A stretch of DNA of 64,000 nt, from NCBI GenBank assembly GCA_027924645.1, contig BSBN01001252.1:423501-487500 (forward strand), given 5' to 3'. Source of the stretch: Cunninghamia lanceolata (Eukaryota > Streptophyta > Pinopsida > Cupressales > Cupressaceae). Of the stretch, positions 11,301 to 22,240 are shown piece by piece (the stretch's first letter is position 1; the number at the start of each line of letters is the position of its first letter). The notes under the pieces were generated by a model. It did not search any database. It was given only the letters and a program-made list of their open reading frames with translations, and was not told the origin of the DNA. The translations under genes and the position numbers were made by a program.

Positions 11301-13514
11301 TAGAAGAATTTAAATGGAAATTCATAATATTAATTGCCCAACGTCATCATTCAATGCATTCGCCTTGAGGTTGTTATGGAGTGATGGGTTTAGAAGAAGG
11401 AAAATAAATGGTTTGCTTCAACCATTCAAGAGAAGAGAAGATTTTAAATGTTTGTCAAAGCAAAATTCAATGCAAGCATTCAATCGCCCAAGCTAGAGGA
11501 TCGATCCATATGAAATAGATATCTTTCTTTTAAAACAATTAAAGATTGATTTAAAATGAGTATGCTCTAGATGTAATTCATTTAATTTGGTTCAAGTTCA
11601 TTGCTCATCATTGGTGGAACTCAAGCTACATTCCATAGTGCCAAAGAAGAGGGACATCCATGCTTGGAGAGTTTAAATAGAGGACTTGAACTTCAATTTG
11701 CAACTATTGATGCATTGGTATGTTTTCTTATTCTATTGTTTTGGCTAAAAACTCTGATTTTCATGTCATTTTGTAAGGTGATGACCCCTTGTGTTTGTAT
11801 GGATATGATCCCATACTCTTTGGGAGGTGATATTGTGCGAATATTCACTATTGAGTTTGAATTGGTAGGTTTAGAGGAGTTATTGAAGGATACTTGATAT
11901 CATATTGAAGCCCTTGATCCATTGGAAGCACTATCAAGGTAGTTTTAGGGCCTATGATATCATTGGAGTGAAGTTTACATGATTTGCAGAGTTCTGATTT
12001 TTATGACAGCGAGGTATTGATATTATTTTAGGGCTTTTTGAGCATATTGGACAAGTTTACAAAGGTTCTAGGTGTTGCAAGTTGCATAAGGAATCAATCG
12101 CTTGGCTTAGGAGTGGATTATAGTGACTTTTGAAGACATTTTGCATGAGCTGATTGAAATATACACCTACAGCAGTCATGGCAGCCAACTGAATTTTTAT
12201 ATCAGTCAATTATATTTGTACTTCCAGGGCTGTTTTGATCACTTTAAAACTTGAGGATGATTTGCTATTATTTGTTGATGATCATATATGTTGTATAAGG
12301 CATTTGGTCCATTTTTTTTCACATTTGTATAATCATATCAGGTCTGATATGACTGATACAGTGACTGAAATCTTATATCAGCAATGTATTTTGTGATGCA
12401 ATTCCATGTTGAATCAATATGAATGCAAGAGGATTGATGGCTTCCATATTTTGTGATTTGTGTTGATGTTTGGTGTTGAATTGTGCATGAAATCTTATCT
12501 AAAATTCATTATATTTTCGGTCATACATAATAGGGTCTTGTTGATGAGTGTTTTATGACCACAACAACATTAGGATAAAGACACAGAGTGTTCTATCCTC
12601 TCTTGAACAAAGCTTCTCAGACGCTGAACTTTGTGATCGAATGAGACTGCTCCAAGGTTCCTTTTGAGTCAGGTTTTGATGGGCATGTGGATAGACTCAA
12701 TGAAATGATGTGATTCTGCTGGTAATCACAAAGGGACTTACGTGAAATTGCTCCTTCTTCATAGACAAAATTCACTCCTTACTCTTGGGGTTGGTGGATG
12801 AATGGAACTTCCTCACAAATGGGCAACTTGGAATTCCCAAGTTCCACTCTTGAAGAGGCATGTAATTTGGCAATGAAGCTCTGGAAAACTAATCCTAGTG
12901 AAGATCTAAAAACAAAATGCAAAAGAAAGATAAGGGTTCAGGAATCTAATCGATGGAGAGGACTATTGCCGATGATAGAAATTGGAACCACGCTTTTGCT
13001 TCGTCATGAGGCAACAACTAGGCAGAGATGGTGCTATCTTCTGAGGGGAAGTAAGGATTTTCAGACTGCTCCTGCAAGGGACATGGAATTGAAACGTGCA
13101 GAAACAATCGAAGTTAGACTTGAAATAAGTTCAGACCAACCATACATTGTGATTTGAAAGCCACAGATCACAAATGGTGTGAACAATCAGTTTCAATCAT
13201 GCATTAATAGTAACGATATCCACCGTTCTAACTAAGGAATACTGAAAGAGAATAGAAATGAAAGAACTTAGATCTTGGAGCTTATGATTTGCTTCGAAGA
13301 AGTCAGAAAACCATGCCACAATCCAAAGAATATCAAGAACGCTAATCTTCAATGTTCATATATTGATTTGGGAATGTCTTACAACAATCTTGCTGATTCT
13401 TCAAAGTTCCTTGCTCTAGAAAAGGAGTGATACAGGAATGAAAACTAACTACTTGCTCTCAGAGCATGAAAAATGAGAGAGGAAAAAAGGACCCCTTCAA
13501 ATGAGGTGCCCTAG

Positions 13515-13526
13515 CCTTTATATAGG
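13515..13526 (-). promoter_or_regulatory. TATA box (second) of the 5.4-kb element
   Basis: CCTATATAAAGG on the minus strand, about 0.98 kb before the element end at 12539. It corresponds in position to 2595-2602 in the related element. Confidence 0.45.
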
Positions 13527-13559
13527 CAACAAAAGTACAAAGAGGGGGGGGGAATCTGA

Positions 13560-15038
13560 TCTTCCTTGGAATTCGTGCCCAACTTAGGTCATACAGAAAC
13601 CCTAAAAAGAGGTAGGTGAGATTGCCACCGCTCTTGGTAAATGAAAATTTGACACCTGTCCTAGGGTGCCCATGCTGACTTGGTCTTCTGGAACGGGAGG
13701 TCTAGTCATCCGCCACCTCATCCTGTTCCTTGGAATTCTGTCTTTTGTGCTGTGTACTTTGGAATTGGAATTCCATCTCTGTGTTGCATTTCCCTTTGAA
13801 TTCCGGTGCATATTCCATATTCCTGTGGATTTTTCCAAGTCACCAGTTTTGGGAGGTCGGATTTCAAATTTCAGAGGTTGTTCTGGAATTTCATGTGGAG
13901 GAATCCTTCCTTGAGCAGGGGCGCATTTTCCCTAGGGTCCTGGAATGGAATTCCTTCCTGAGTTGGAATTCCCTGTCTTGGAATGGAATTCCCGCTCTTC
14001 CTGATGTCGAACTTGATCCTCATGATGAATGGTGCACTGTACCCTTGTTCTTGGATTTTCGAGGATTGATCCTCTTGTCAAGAACTGGAATCCCTAATAT
14101 TGGACTTGGAGTGATCTCTCCCATCCTGTCATCTTTGATGCAAATATTCTCCGTGTCATTGAAATCTTGAAAGGATTTTTTGATCTTCCTTTATTCATGC
14201 GAAGTCTCCTTGTCACTGAACTGGAATCCCTGATGTTGCCTTCCTTGTGCTAATCATGTTGGGTGTTAGGGGAAAAAAGACAGACAGTCGAATGGAGTGA
14301 TGTCCTTCATCTTCCCATGGTATGCATGTGTAGTCTTCTTGTTATTGGAATTCCTGGATCCTTGATATAGTCATCTTCTCCGGCGTTTGAAGTCTCTGCG
14401 TTCATCCTGATCGCCTTGGATCATCTTTGAACATCCTCTTCATGGAACTTATCCTTGTCTTGGATTCCTGCAAAACAAGGGAAACCTCAAGATGTCATGA
14501 TGAACAAGATCCTTAAATGCAATGTAAAAACATGAAATAATCATACATGATTGATTAATTTCATTCCAAATTCTTGAGTAAACAAAGATTTTCTCCATTT
14601 TCCAGTATTCTTCCCACTTAGACTAATTTTTTCTTTCATTCCAGGGTTACCAGGCATTCACAAGAAGAGTTTCCAGGGCAGGGCGCATATGGAAGGTGGA
14701 GCAGGATTCCTTGGACAGGAATTCCTTAGCCAGGAATTCCAGGTCGCAAAATCCAAGAGGTCATAGATTCTTTAGTCTTGGACCTTCACTCCACGATCAA
14801 GATTTCCACTAAGTTATGGAATGCTTCATCCTTTGGAAGAGATTTTTCCTAAGAAATGAGTGAGATTTAGAAGATAATTCCAAGTTGCAATTCCTATGTT
14901 CTGGAAATTTTCCTTGGTCTCACATCTTGCTAGGTTGTGGAGTGACTCTAAGTCGCACTTTTCAACATGCCTTGGAAAAAATTCCATCCTTGAGCTCATA
15001 TTTCATGACTTCAGGATGAATTCCCAGATCCAACGTTG
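13560..15038. repeat. GGAATTCC-rich region, left part
   Basis: GGAATT, GAATTCC or the full palindrome recurs dozens of times, for example 13567-13575, 13730-13775, 13945-13995 and 14700-14745. It is not a regular tandem array. ORFs of 146 aa or less in this stretch reflect the repeated words and have no recognisable domains. The region continues at 25938 beyond the chromovirus insertion. Confidence 0.75.
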
Positions 15039-15043
15039 GGTTT

Positions 15044-17430
15044 TGTCATGTCCCCGTTTCCGGCTTGATCATCAAATGAAGAATGGATTAGCCTATTCCT
15101 CATTCCCAGAGGCTAATTTAGAATGATTGAGGGAATGAATTGGTTTTTGACTAACTCTGTTTTATTGTATTGTAGGATCTAAGTTAGAAACCCAAAATTT
15201 GGTTAAGTCTGGGTCAGAGCGCACTTTGTCTTTCTTCTAACCTAAAGTGGTGCCTCGATGACAAACATCATGATACAAAGCACATCAGTTATTTTAGATA
15301 AAGCGCCTTGATGAGGAGATGTTAAGGTTCAGTCATCATTTGGAAGTGCAAGATGGTCTAAGGGATGTTAGGCGCTTACTCTGGGTCAAACAACTTTCAA
15401 AATGCGCCTTGATACTTGGGGCGGCCAAGCATGTCTTCACCTCATGGAAATGGCGCCTTATGGTAGATTGAAGAGTAAAAGAGGTATTTGCATCATCAAT
15501 GAGGTTAAGGTTTGTGAAATAGGTTATACCTTCACTAGAAGTCATCATTTCCATCTGGAGAAGTATTAAACCAAACTAGGCGCACTTTACCTTCTCTTTC
15601 ACCTCACACATGCGCCTACTCCATGAAGCTGGATTAGCGCCCTAGTTTGATGATTATCTCAGACATTTGAAATGGCGCCCAAGAGTCTTTCAACTTGCAT
15701 CAGGAAGAAGGGAAACATTCTCAGTTGTTGCTCAAGGATCCAAGTTATTAAGTTGGCAAGAAATAGGCCAAGATATTGAAGGCGCACTTCTGGGTCTCCA
15801 TCACCTCAAATGGGCGCCTAAGCAAGTTAGGCGCAGATCTTCTCTCCTACCTCCATTTGGCGCCTAGACGCCAGAAGACCTCTTTTGGGCGCTTAAACTT
15901 GTTAGTCTTTAATCAAAGCCTAGGAGTCTTCAGTGGATGGTGTTAAGAGTTTGAAAGTATCAAACTTCACTAGGCGCATGTCTATGCCACTGCAACCTCA
16001 GATTGGCGCCTAGGATCCAGACACCTTCCTAAGGCGCAGTTCTACTCATCTATGACCCTACTTTGGCGTCTCAACTTGGAAACTCCTTGGAAGACTTGTA
16101 TGAAGTTAAAATTCTCTCCCAGGAGATTAGGCGCTACTCCATGACTCTAGAACCTTGAAAATGCGCCTAAGACAGTTAAGGCTTTTTGAATCACAACTTA
16201 ACTTTTCTTTTTGTTGAAGAAGTTTGAATTTGTTTAAGGGTTCTTTCACCAAGCCAAGATCTTGTTCAAATAACAAAGGGAACATCAAAATGCCCAAGGC
16301 GCACTCTACCTCCTGTGCCACCTTGGTTATGCGCCTCACCTAAATTCCTCATTCACCTGCAAGTAAAAATCACAAGAGGAGCATTCTAGTTTGCACCAAT
16401 GATGGATAAGTGGTTAAGTGCCAAAAAGACAAGTTCTATTGTTAAGGTGCACTTCCTAGTCTCTGCCACCTCAGGGAAGCACCTAGCTTGGAAAGGTGCC
16501 TATTCTACTCCCCACTACCCTTCAGTTGGCGCCTAGCCTTGAAAATCTTGCAATTGTGACATCATTTTGGCGCCTGGAGTCTAAGAGATCTTCATTGAAT
16601 ATTGTTAAGTGTTTTGAGCGCATATGGAGTTATCAAATTCCTCTAGGCACATATCCATGCCTCTGCTACCTCAGTTGGGCGCCTAGTTCTACATTGGGCG
16701 CGATTCCATGATCAAACTGTTTCAACTTGGCACCTAGTCAGAAGAAAAGGTAGTTGTAAGTACCTGAACTCCCATTGGTCGACAGGATGACATTGGGATC
16801 CGTGTCAAGGTGTTTGGATAAGATTGCCAATTCAGGGTGAGTTGTCAAGTGGAATATTCTCCTAAATATGCTCCTTGGAAAGCATGCCTTCATTCCCTTT
16901 GGAAGGCCTATAAAAGGAGGAGCTCTCTCATTCATTTCGATATCGAATCTTTTGGCAAATTCTCTCTAAAAAGCTTTATGCTTGTAATCTTGAGGCCTGC
17001 GAGTTTCAAGTGTTGGGGTGATGCCCCCTCAACTGACAAGGTGATGCTCCCTTGTTGCATTGTGAGGTGTTGACATCCAGTTGACATCAGTAGGTTCAAT
17101 TGAAGTGATCTACGTCAGTTAGAGTGATAGAGTTAGTTGTGAAGAAGTTGAAAGTATTGTATAGATCTAGGCTTCAAGGCCTTTCATTGTAATCCTTTGA
17201 ATAAGATTGTATATTCATGCCATTGAGGGCATCGTCATTGTAATAAGACATTTGCATTGAATTGAATCAATTAATAATACAAGAGCCCAACTTCAAGTTG
17301 ATTCATGCAAGTTGCCTTGATATCTTTTCATATGTGATGTTAAGTAGATTAAGTGATTGAAGAGTTAAATGCAAGTAATTTTTGTTTAAGTAAGAAAAAA
17401 TTTTAGCTAGTACTAGTTGGGTATCTTACA
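15044..17430 (+). repeat. 5' LTR of the chromovirus
   Basis: Starts TGTCATGTCCCC and ends GGTATCTTACA. U3 (15.2-16.74 kb) contains about 26 GCGC cores, mostly GGCGCC or GGCGCA. A conserved U3 inverted repeat lies at 15088-15094/15110-15116. A TATA box at 16909-16917 is followed by a presumed R-U5 of about 0.5 kb. No coding region; short ORFs here are shadows. Confidence 0.95.
16909..16917 (+). promoter_or_regulatory. LTR TATA box (5' LTR)
   Basis: TATAAAAGG, downstream of the GGCGCC-rich U3, in the expected core-promoter position. It is conserved in the 3' LTR at 24082-24090. Confidence 0.75.
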
Positions 17431-17431
17431 G

Positions 17432-17443
17432 TGGTATCAGAGC
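17432..17443 (+). other. Primer-binding site, initiator tRNA-Met type
   Basis: TGGTATCAGAGC begins one base after the LTR end and is the standard plant sequence complementary to the 3' end of initiator methionine tRNA. It primes minus-strand synthesis. Confidence 0.9.
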
Positions 17444-17554
17444 TTGGATCCTACCAGCCTCTGGGTTATGCAGCCACCCGAAGTCGTTCCACACAGGTAT
17501 TATACAAGAAGAGCTAGACAACAACAACAGCATCATACAGAAGCTCCAGCTAAC

Positions 17555-18615
17555 ATGGCTGACGAAAGAAGTAGAAGTCCGCCTACTGATGGTGAACATG
17601 AAGCAAGGGAGATGTTTAGAAACATTGTCGTGGGACAACAACAAACAGCTCAAATATTGTAACATGTCCTACAATCCCTTCAAAACATGAATCAAGGTGA
17701 AGTAGCTGGACAAGATCGTAGAGATGCAGCTAGACATGAGAGACAAGAAAGACATGTTGATGACGATGCTGCTAGTGCAACAGGTAGTAGAGTTCGCACA
17801 TGAACTCCTATAGTTGATAGGCCTTTAAGACCTACTTTCCTTCCACCATAACCTGAACAAGGCAATGATGCTGATGAAGAGTTTGATTAAGGAGAGCAGA
17901 ATAACTTTGAAGATGAAGTAGCACTTTTTGCAGATCTCTATGCCAGATTACCCGATCATGTTCGGGATATGATGTCTTTCAATGAATATTGCCGACAGAG
18001 GAGGGAAGATAGGGATAGACGTGGTAGAAATAGAGGCTATCGTCTTAGAAGGGATGATGATACGAAGGAGTATAAAGAAGCCTTGAATCGAGTTCCTATT
18101 CCTACCTTTGATGGAAGTGGTAAGCTCAGTGCTAGAGCTTAGGTGAACAAGCTGGATACATACCTCTCTCTTAAGCCTTTGATAGAAAAGAAGGCGATTC
18201 ACTTTGCTACAATGCACCTTGAGGGGTTGGCTTATGAATGGTGGCATCATGGCCTAGTCTCTCAACATCATTATAGAATAGATTCCTATGATGAGTTTGT
18301 AACCAAGTTAATTCAAAGGTTTGATAGGAAAGACACTGAAGTATACTATCGCGAACTAGCCTAACTCAAGCAAGAAGGAAGGGTTGTGCAGTATGTAAAT
18401 GAGTTTCAGAAGATAGCAGTGATGATACCTGACATGACTGATCGAAGAATCACTATGTTGTTCATTGAGGGATTGAACAGTCAGATCAAGCCATTGGTAA
18501 AGGTACAAAGGCCAACAAACTTGGAAGAAGCAATTGACTTTGCTCTTGATCTGGATACTACTCCTGTACACTAGCCTAAGAGGAAATTCTATAAAGGCGT
18601 TAGCTCTACTCAAAA
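17555..18615 (+). pseudogene. gag: Chromovirus gag (capsid part), with seven in-frame stops
   Basis: Starts at ATG 17555 (MADERSRSP), about 110 bp after the primer site. An Arg/Asp-rich linker is followed by the capsid region (VPIPTFDGSG, LDTYLSLKP, HLEGLAYEWW, LIQRFDRKD, YVNEFQKIA, FIEGLNSQI). It would form the particle shell around the RNA. In-frame stops lie at 17660, 17801, 17849, 17888, 18140, 18362 and 18572. Each is one C-to-T (or G-to-A) change from a sense codon (CAA, CAG, CGA or TGG). A frameshift near 18615 moves reading into the frame of the zinc knuckle. The frame is otherwise continuous, so this is recent point decay of a once intact gag. Confidence 0.9.
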
Positions 18616-19427
18616 GGAAACCCTCATTTCCTCAAAGAATGACTCAAGGTACATCTGTAGCAGAAAGAGATGAACTGAGAAGGAAGAAACTCTGCTTTTC
18701 TTGCAAGCAACCTTGGGAACCAGGACATAGGTGCCTTGGTAAAGGTAAAGCTCATTTGATTGAAGTAGTATTTGATGATGGAAGTGAAGAGGACTCACTG
18801 AGTGAAGAAGAGTCAGCTCAGGATGAAGAGGAAGTACATGAACAACCAACTCTTAATGTTGTTTCGGAAGGAACAACTAACAAAATAACATTAGCAACTA
18901 TTTCAAGTGTTCCTAAATATCATGCCTTCCGCATAAGAGTTGTTAAGGGTCAGAGAGTCACCTGTCTAATTGACAGTGGTGCTACTCACAACTTCATTGA
19001 TGAAGGTTTGGTGGCAAGGCGGGGTCTAACAGTTGAAGAGTTCGAAGGGTTTCAAATAGCAGTTGCTGATGGATTCCTGATGAGTTGTACCAGAAAGGTG
19101 ACCCAACTGCAAATACAAATGGGTGATTACTCTTTACAGGATGATATCTATGTAGTTGGACTTGGGCATATTGATGTGGTGCTTGGAGTGCAATGGTTAC
19201 ATTAACTTGGAAGAATAGTCCAGGATTTTCAGAAGATGGAATTAGAATTCATGCATGAGGGAAGGAAGATCAAACTGAAGTCAGTGTCTGATGGGAACCT
19301 CAGAGTTGTCTCGGCTAAACGCATGGAAGCATTGATCAGGCATAATGACATTGAGTGGGTAGCATAGGTTTGCATCAAGGATAACCAGATTCTCTTTGTT
19401 GAAGAACTTTATCTTGCAGATATCAGG
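18616..19427 (+). pseudogene. Chromovirus nucleocapsid zinc knuckle and aspartic protease
   Basis: The open stretch ends at 19205. It encodes the zinc knuckle CFSCKQPWEPGHRC (about 18690-18731), a form common in plant Ty3 elements. An acidic spacer follows (EEDSLSEEESAQDEEE), then the aspartic protease with the active-site motif LIDSGATHNFID (about 18967-19002) and the downstream segment IDVVLGVQWLH. The knuckle binds genomic RNA and the protease matures Gag-Pol. In-frame stops at 19203 (probably former CAA, in WLQ) and 19366 interrupt it. A frameshift near 19420 shifts into the reverse-transcriptase frame. No separate start is expected, because pol is normally read on from gag. Confidence 0.9.
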
Positions 19428-19429
19428 CA

Positions 19430-20656
19430 ATGTTGGATAAGCATGGTAAGGTGTTTAGGGATATACCTCCTGATAGAGGTTTTGAACATGTCATTGAATT
19501 GGAGGATGGGATGAAACCCGTCAACATTGCATCCTATCGGTATCCAAGACATTTCAAGATTGAAATTGAGAAGATGATCAAAGAATTGATCGAGATGGGG
19601 CACATAAGACCATCATCAAGTCCATTTGCATCATCTGTGGTGCTAGTGAAGAAGGATGGAATAATGCAGATGTGTATTGACTATCGCGCATTGAACAAGA
19701 AGACCATCAAGAATAGGTATCTAATACCTAGGATTCATGAACTACTTGATGAGTTGCATGGAGCAATCTATTTCTCAAAGATAGATCTTCGATCCGGTTA
19801 CCATCAAATTCGTGTCCGTGAAGAAGACATTCCAAAGACAACATTCAGATGCCATTACGGACATTATGAATTTATGGTGATGCCATTTGGATTAACTAAT
19901 GCACTAGCCACTTTCCAGTCCTGGATGAATCATGTTTTTAACAAGCAGTTGAGGAAGTACCTGTTGGTTTTCTTCGATGACATCTTGATTTACAGCAAGA
20001 CATGGGAAGAACATCTCCAACACTTGGATGAAGTTTTGAACGTCATGGAGAATCAATCTTTGTATGCAAAGATGTCTAAGTGTGAATTTGGCTTGAAGGA
20101 GATCCTATATTTGGGTCATGTGATCGGAGCTAATGGTGTGAAAGTTCAAACAGAAAAGATTGAAGCCATTCGCAATTGGCTAGTTCCCAGGAATGTGTCA
20201 GAACTAAGAGGTTTCCTTGGCCTCTGCAGCTATTACAGAAGATTTGTTAAAGGTTTCTCACAGCGTGCTGCACCCTTAACGAATCTGACAAAGAAAAGTG
20301 CTTTCATCTGGTCAGTGGAAGCTCAAGTTGCATTTGACAGATTGAAGGAAGTAATGAGTACAACACCAGTGCTGGCTCTGCCAGATTTTACTAAGTCTTT
20401 TGTTCTAGAATGTGATGCTTCTGGAGAAGGCATTGGAGCAGTTTTGATGCAAGATCATCATCCCATCGCATTTGAGAGCAGGAAGCTAAAGGATACAGAA
20501 AGATTGTACTCAACTTATGACAAAGAGATGCTAGCAATCATGCATGCTTTGGCTAAATTTCGCCAGTATCTAGTTGGATCTAAGTTTGTGGTCAGAACTG
20601 ATCACAACAGTTTGAAATACTTCCTAGGGCAAAAGGATTTGAATGAAAGACAGTAG
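19430..20656 (+). CDS. pol: Chromovirus reverse transcriptase and start of RNase H
   Basis: The 408-residue open segment is part of pol, not an independent gene. Reverse-transcriptase blocks in order: entry region IRPSSSPFASSVVLVKKDG, MCIDYRALNKKT, FSKIDLRSGYHQI, the MPFGLTNA block, catalytic FFDDILIYS near residue 180 (both aspartates present), and LGHVIGANGV. RNase H begins with the catalytic-type VLECDASGEGIGAVL near residue 325 and continues to TDHNSLKYFL. It copies element RNA to DNA and removes the RNA. LTNALATFQ has Leu where LTNAPATFQ is usual, a likely C-to-T change. A TAG at 20657-20659, at a position normally Gln (ERQQKW), is all that separates it from the next segment. Confidence 0.95.
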   Translation: MLDKHGKVFRDIPPDRGFEHVIELEDGMKPVNIASYRYPRHFKIEIEKMIKELIEMGHIRPSSSPFASSVVLVKKDGIMQMCIDYRALNKKTIKNRYLIPRIHELLDELHGAIYFSKIDLRSGYHQIRVREEDIPKTTFRCHYGHYEFMVMPFGLTNALATFQSWMNHVFNKQLRKYLLVFFDDILIYSKTWEEHLQHLDEVLNVMENQSLYAKMSKCEFGLKEILYLGHVIGANGVKVQTEKIEAIRNWLVPRNVSELRGFLGLCSYYRRFVKGFSQRAAPLTNLTKKSAFIWSVEAQVAFDRLKEVMSTTPVLALPDFTKSFVLECDASGEGIGAVLMQDHHPIAFESRKLKDTERLYSTYDKEMLAIMHALAKFRQYLVGSKFVVRTDHNSLKYFLGQKDLNERQ

Positions 20657-20665
20657 AAGTGGGTT

Positions 20666-22240
20666 GTGAAGATACAGGCATATGATTTTGACATTGAATA
20701 TGTGAAAGGTAAGAAGAATGTGGTAGCCGATGCCTTGTCAAGAAAACCTGCTATTTGTGCCCTGAGCAAAGTTTCAGCTGATTGGAAATCTCAGCTTCTA
20801 GTTGAATACTCCAAATCTAAATTTGCTTGTGAGATCATGGATGGAGTCATTCAGGATGATAGGTACAAGATGGTTGATGATATCATCTATTATAAAGATA
20901 GAATCTATCTTATGCCTGAATCAGAGTTGAAGCAACAGATTTTGCAGACATACCATGATGCTCCACTTGTAGGACACCCTGGCTACTTCAAGACTTACAG
21001 ACAGATCAGGGAAAGGTTCACTTGGAAAGGTCTGAAGGAAGTTCTTCGGTATGTCAGGAAGTGTCTGATTTGTCAACAAAATAAGTCAGAGCATACATTT
21101 CCAGTGGGGTTACTCCAACCACTGCCAATTCCAGAACATAAGTGGGAGAGTATCTCTATGGACTTCATTACAGGTCTTCCGAAGGTGAATGGAAGAGACT
21201 ATATCTATGTAGTCGTTGACAGGTTGACAAAGTATGCTCACTTCTTTGCAATCCCTGTTGAGTCATCAGCATTGCAAGTAGCTGAGTTATTCTTTCATGA
21301 AGTCTTCAGACTACATGGCCTTCCTAAGACCATAGTCAGTGATAGAGATAGCCGGTTCATCAGTGTATTCTGGAGAGAACTATTCCGACTAGCTGGAACG
21401 GACTTGACACCAAGCACTAGTTATCATCCTCAAACTGATGGACAGACTGAGATAGTAAATAAATGGCTTGAGGGATACTTGAGAAACTATGTGTTTGATC
21501 ATCAGCGTGCTTGGATTAAGTGGCTACATCTGGGTGAATACTGCTACAACACCACTTTCCACATGTCAATTGGCATGACTCCCTTTCGAGCTTTGTATGG
21601 GTATGAAGCAGTTTCATTTGTTGATCTGGCACTGGATGATAGTAGAGCTCCCCGAGCAAGTGACTTGATGAAGGATACTCAAGATATTTTGAGAGTCCTT
21701 AAGGACAATTTGCAAAGAGCTCAAAATCAGCAGAAGTTGTATGCCAACAAACACCGGGTTGAACGAAACTTTGAAGTAGGTGACATGGTGTTTCTGCGCC
21801 TTCAGCCATATAGACAGAGTACTTTGAAGAAGTCAGGTGCAGAGAAATTGAAACCAAGGTTTTACGGACCCTACAAGGTGTTGAGAAGAGTAGGGGAAGT
21901 GGCATATGAACTTGACTTGCCAGCAGGAAGCCGCATCCACAATGTGTTTCATGTGTCATGTCTCAAAAGGGCACTAGGACAACATGTGGTTTCATCTGAA
22001 GAACTACCACCACTTGATGAAGAAGGAATGCTTGCACTTGAACCTGAAAGCGTGGTGGATATAAGGGAGAAGAAACTGCGCAACCGGAGCATAAGAGAAT
22101 ATCTGGTGAAGAGGAAAGGATTGCCAATGGAGGATGATACTCGGGAAGGAGAAAAGATTCTCGAGCATCCTAACCTTCAATTGTTTGAGGACAAGCAATC
22201 CCGGGAAGGGGAGACTGTCATGTCCCCGTTTCCGGCTTGA
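20666..22240 (+). CDS. pol: Chromovirus RNase H end, integrase and degenerate chromodomain
   Basis: Same frame as the preceding segment. It finishes RNase H (FDIEYVKGKKNVVADALSRK), then the integrase zinc-binding region (GHPGYFKTYRQ..CLICQQNK, residues about 110-150). The catalytic core has D166, D226 and E262, spacing D-59-D-35-E, all present. The C-terminal part has the GPYKVLRRVGEVAYEL segment near residues 405-420. The chromodomain (residues about 462-510, RSIREYLVKRKGLPMED) has Arg in place of two tryptophans that the related copy at 62829-63206 keeps, so methyl-lysine binding is probably lost. The ORF overlaps the polypurine tract and ends 25 bases inside the 3' LTR. Confidence 0.95.
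   Translation: MKIQAYDFDIEYVKGKKNVVADALSRKPAICALSKVSADWKSQLLVEYSKSKFACEIMDGVIQDDRYKMVDDIIYYKDRIYLMPESELKQQILQTYHDAPLVGHPGYFKTYRQIRERFTWKGLKEVLRYVRKCLICQQNKSEHTFPVGLLQPLPIPEHKWESISMDFITGLPKVNGRDYIYVVVDRLTKYAHFFAIPVESSALQVAELFFHEVFRLHGLPKTIVSDRDSRFISVFWRELFRLAGTDLTPSTSYHPQTDGQTEIVNKWLEGYLRNYVFDHQRAWIKWLHLGEYCYNTTFHMSIGMTPFRALYGYEAVSFVDLALDDSRAPRASDLMKDTQDILRVLKDNLQRAQNQQKLYANKHRVERNFEVGDMVFLRLQPYRQSTLKKSGAEKLKPRFYGPYKVLRRVGEVAYELDLPAGSRIHNVFHVSCLKRALGQHVVSSEELPPLDEEGMLALEPESVVDIREKKLRNRSIREYLVKRKGLPMEDDTREGEKILEHPNLQLFEDKQSREGETVMSPFPA
22203..22215 (+). other. Polypurine tract of the chromovirus
   Basis: GGGAAGGGGAGAC immediately before the 3' LTR start. It is the plus-strand primer. It also encodes the last residues of pol (REGET). 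Confidence 0.9.

Noticed and set aside
13602..14170. Overlapping ORFs of 78-146 residues as genes
   Set aside because: They are produced by the GGAATTCC-rich repeats and occur on both strands of the same DNA.
14270..14330. Second copy of the conserved terminal block inside the 5.4-kb element (would indicate paired LTRs)
   Set aside because: Only a weak resemblance ('aatggagtgatgt'); the hairpins are absent, so I could not support an internal LTR border.
17432..17443. tRNA-Met gene
   Set aside because: Only about 12 bases complementary to the tRNA 3' end are present; it is a primer-binding site.
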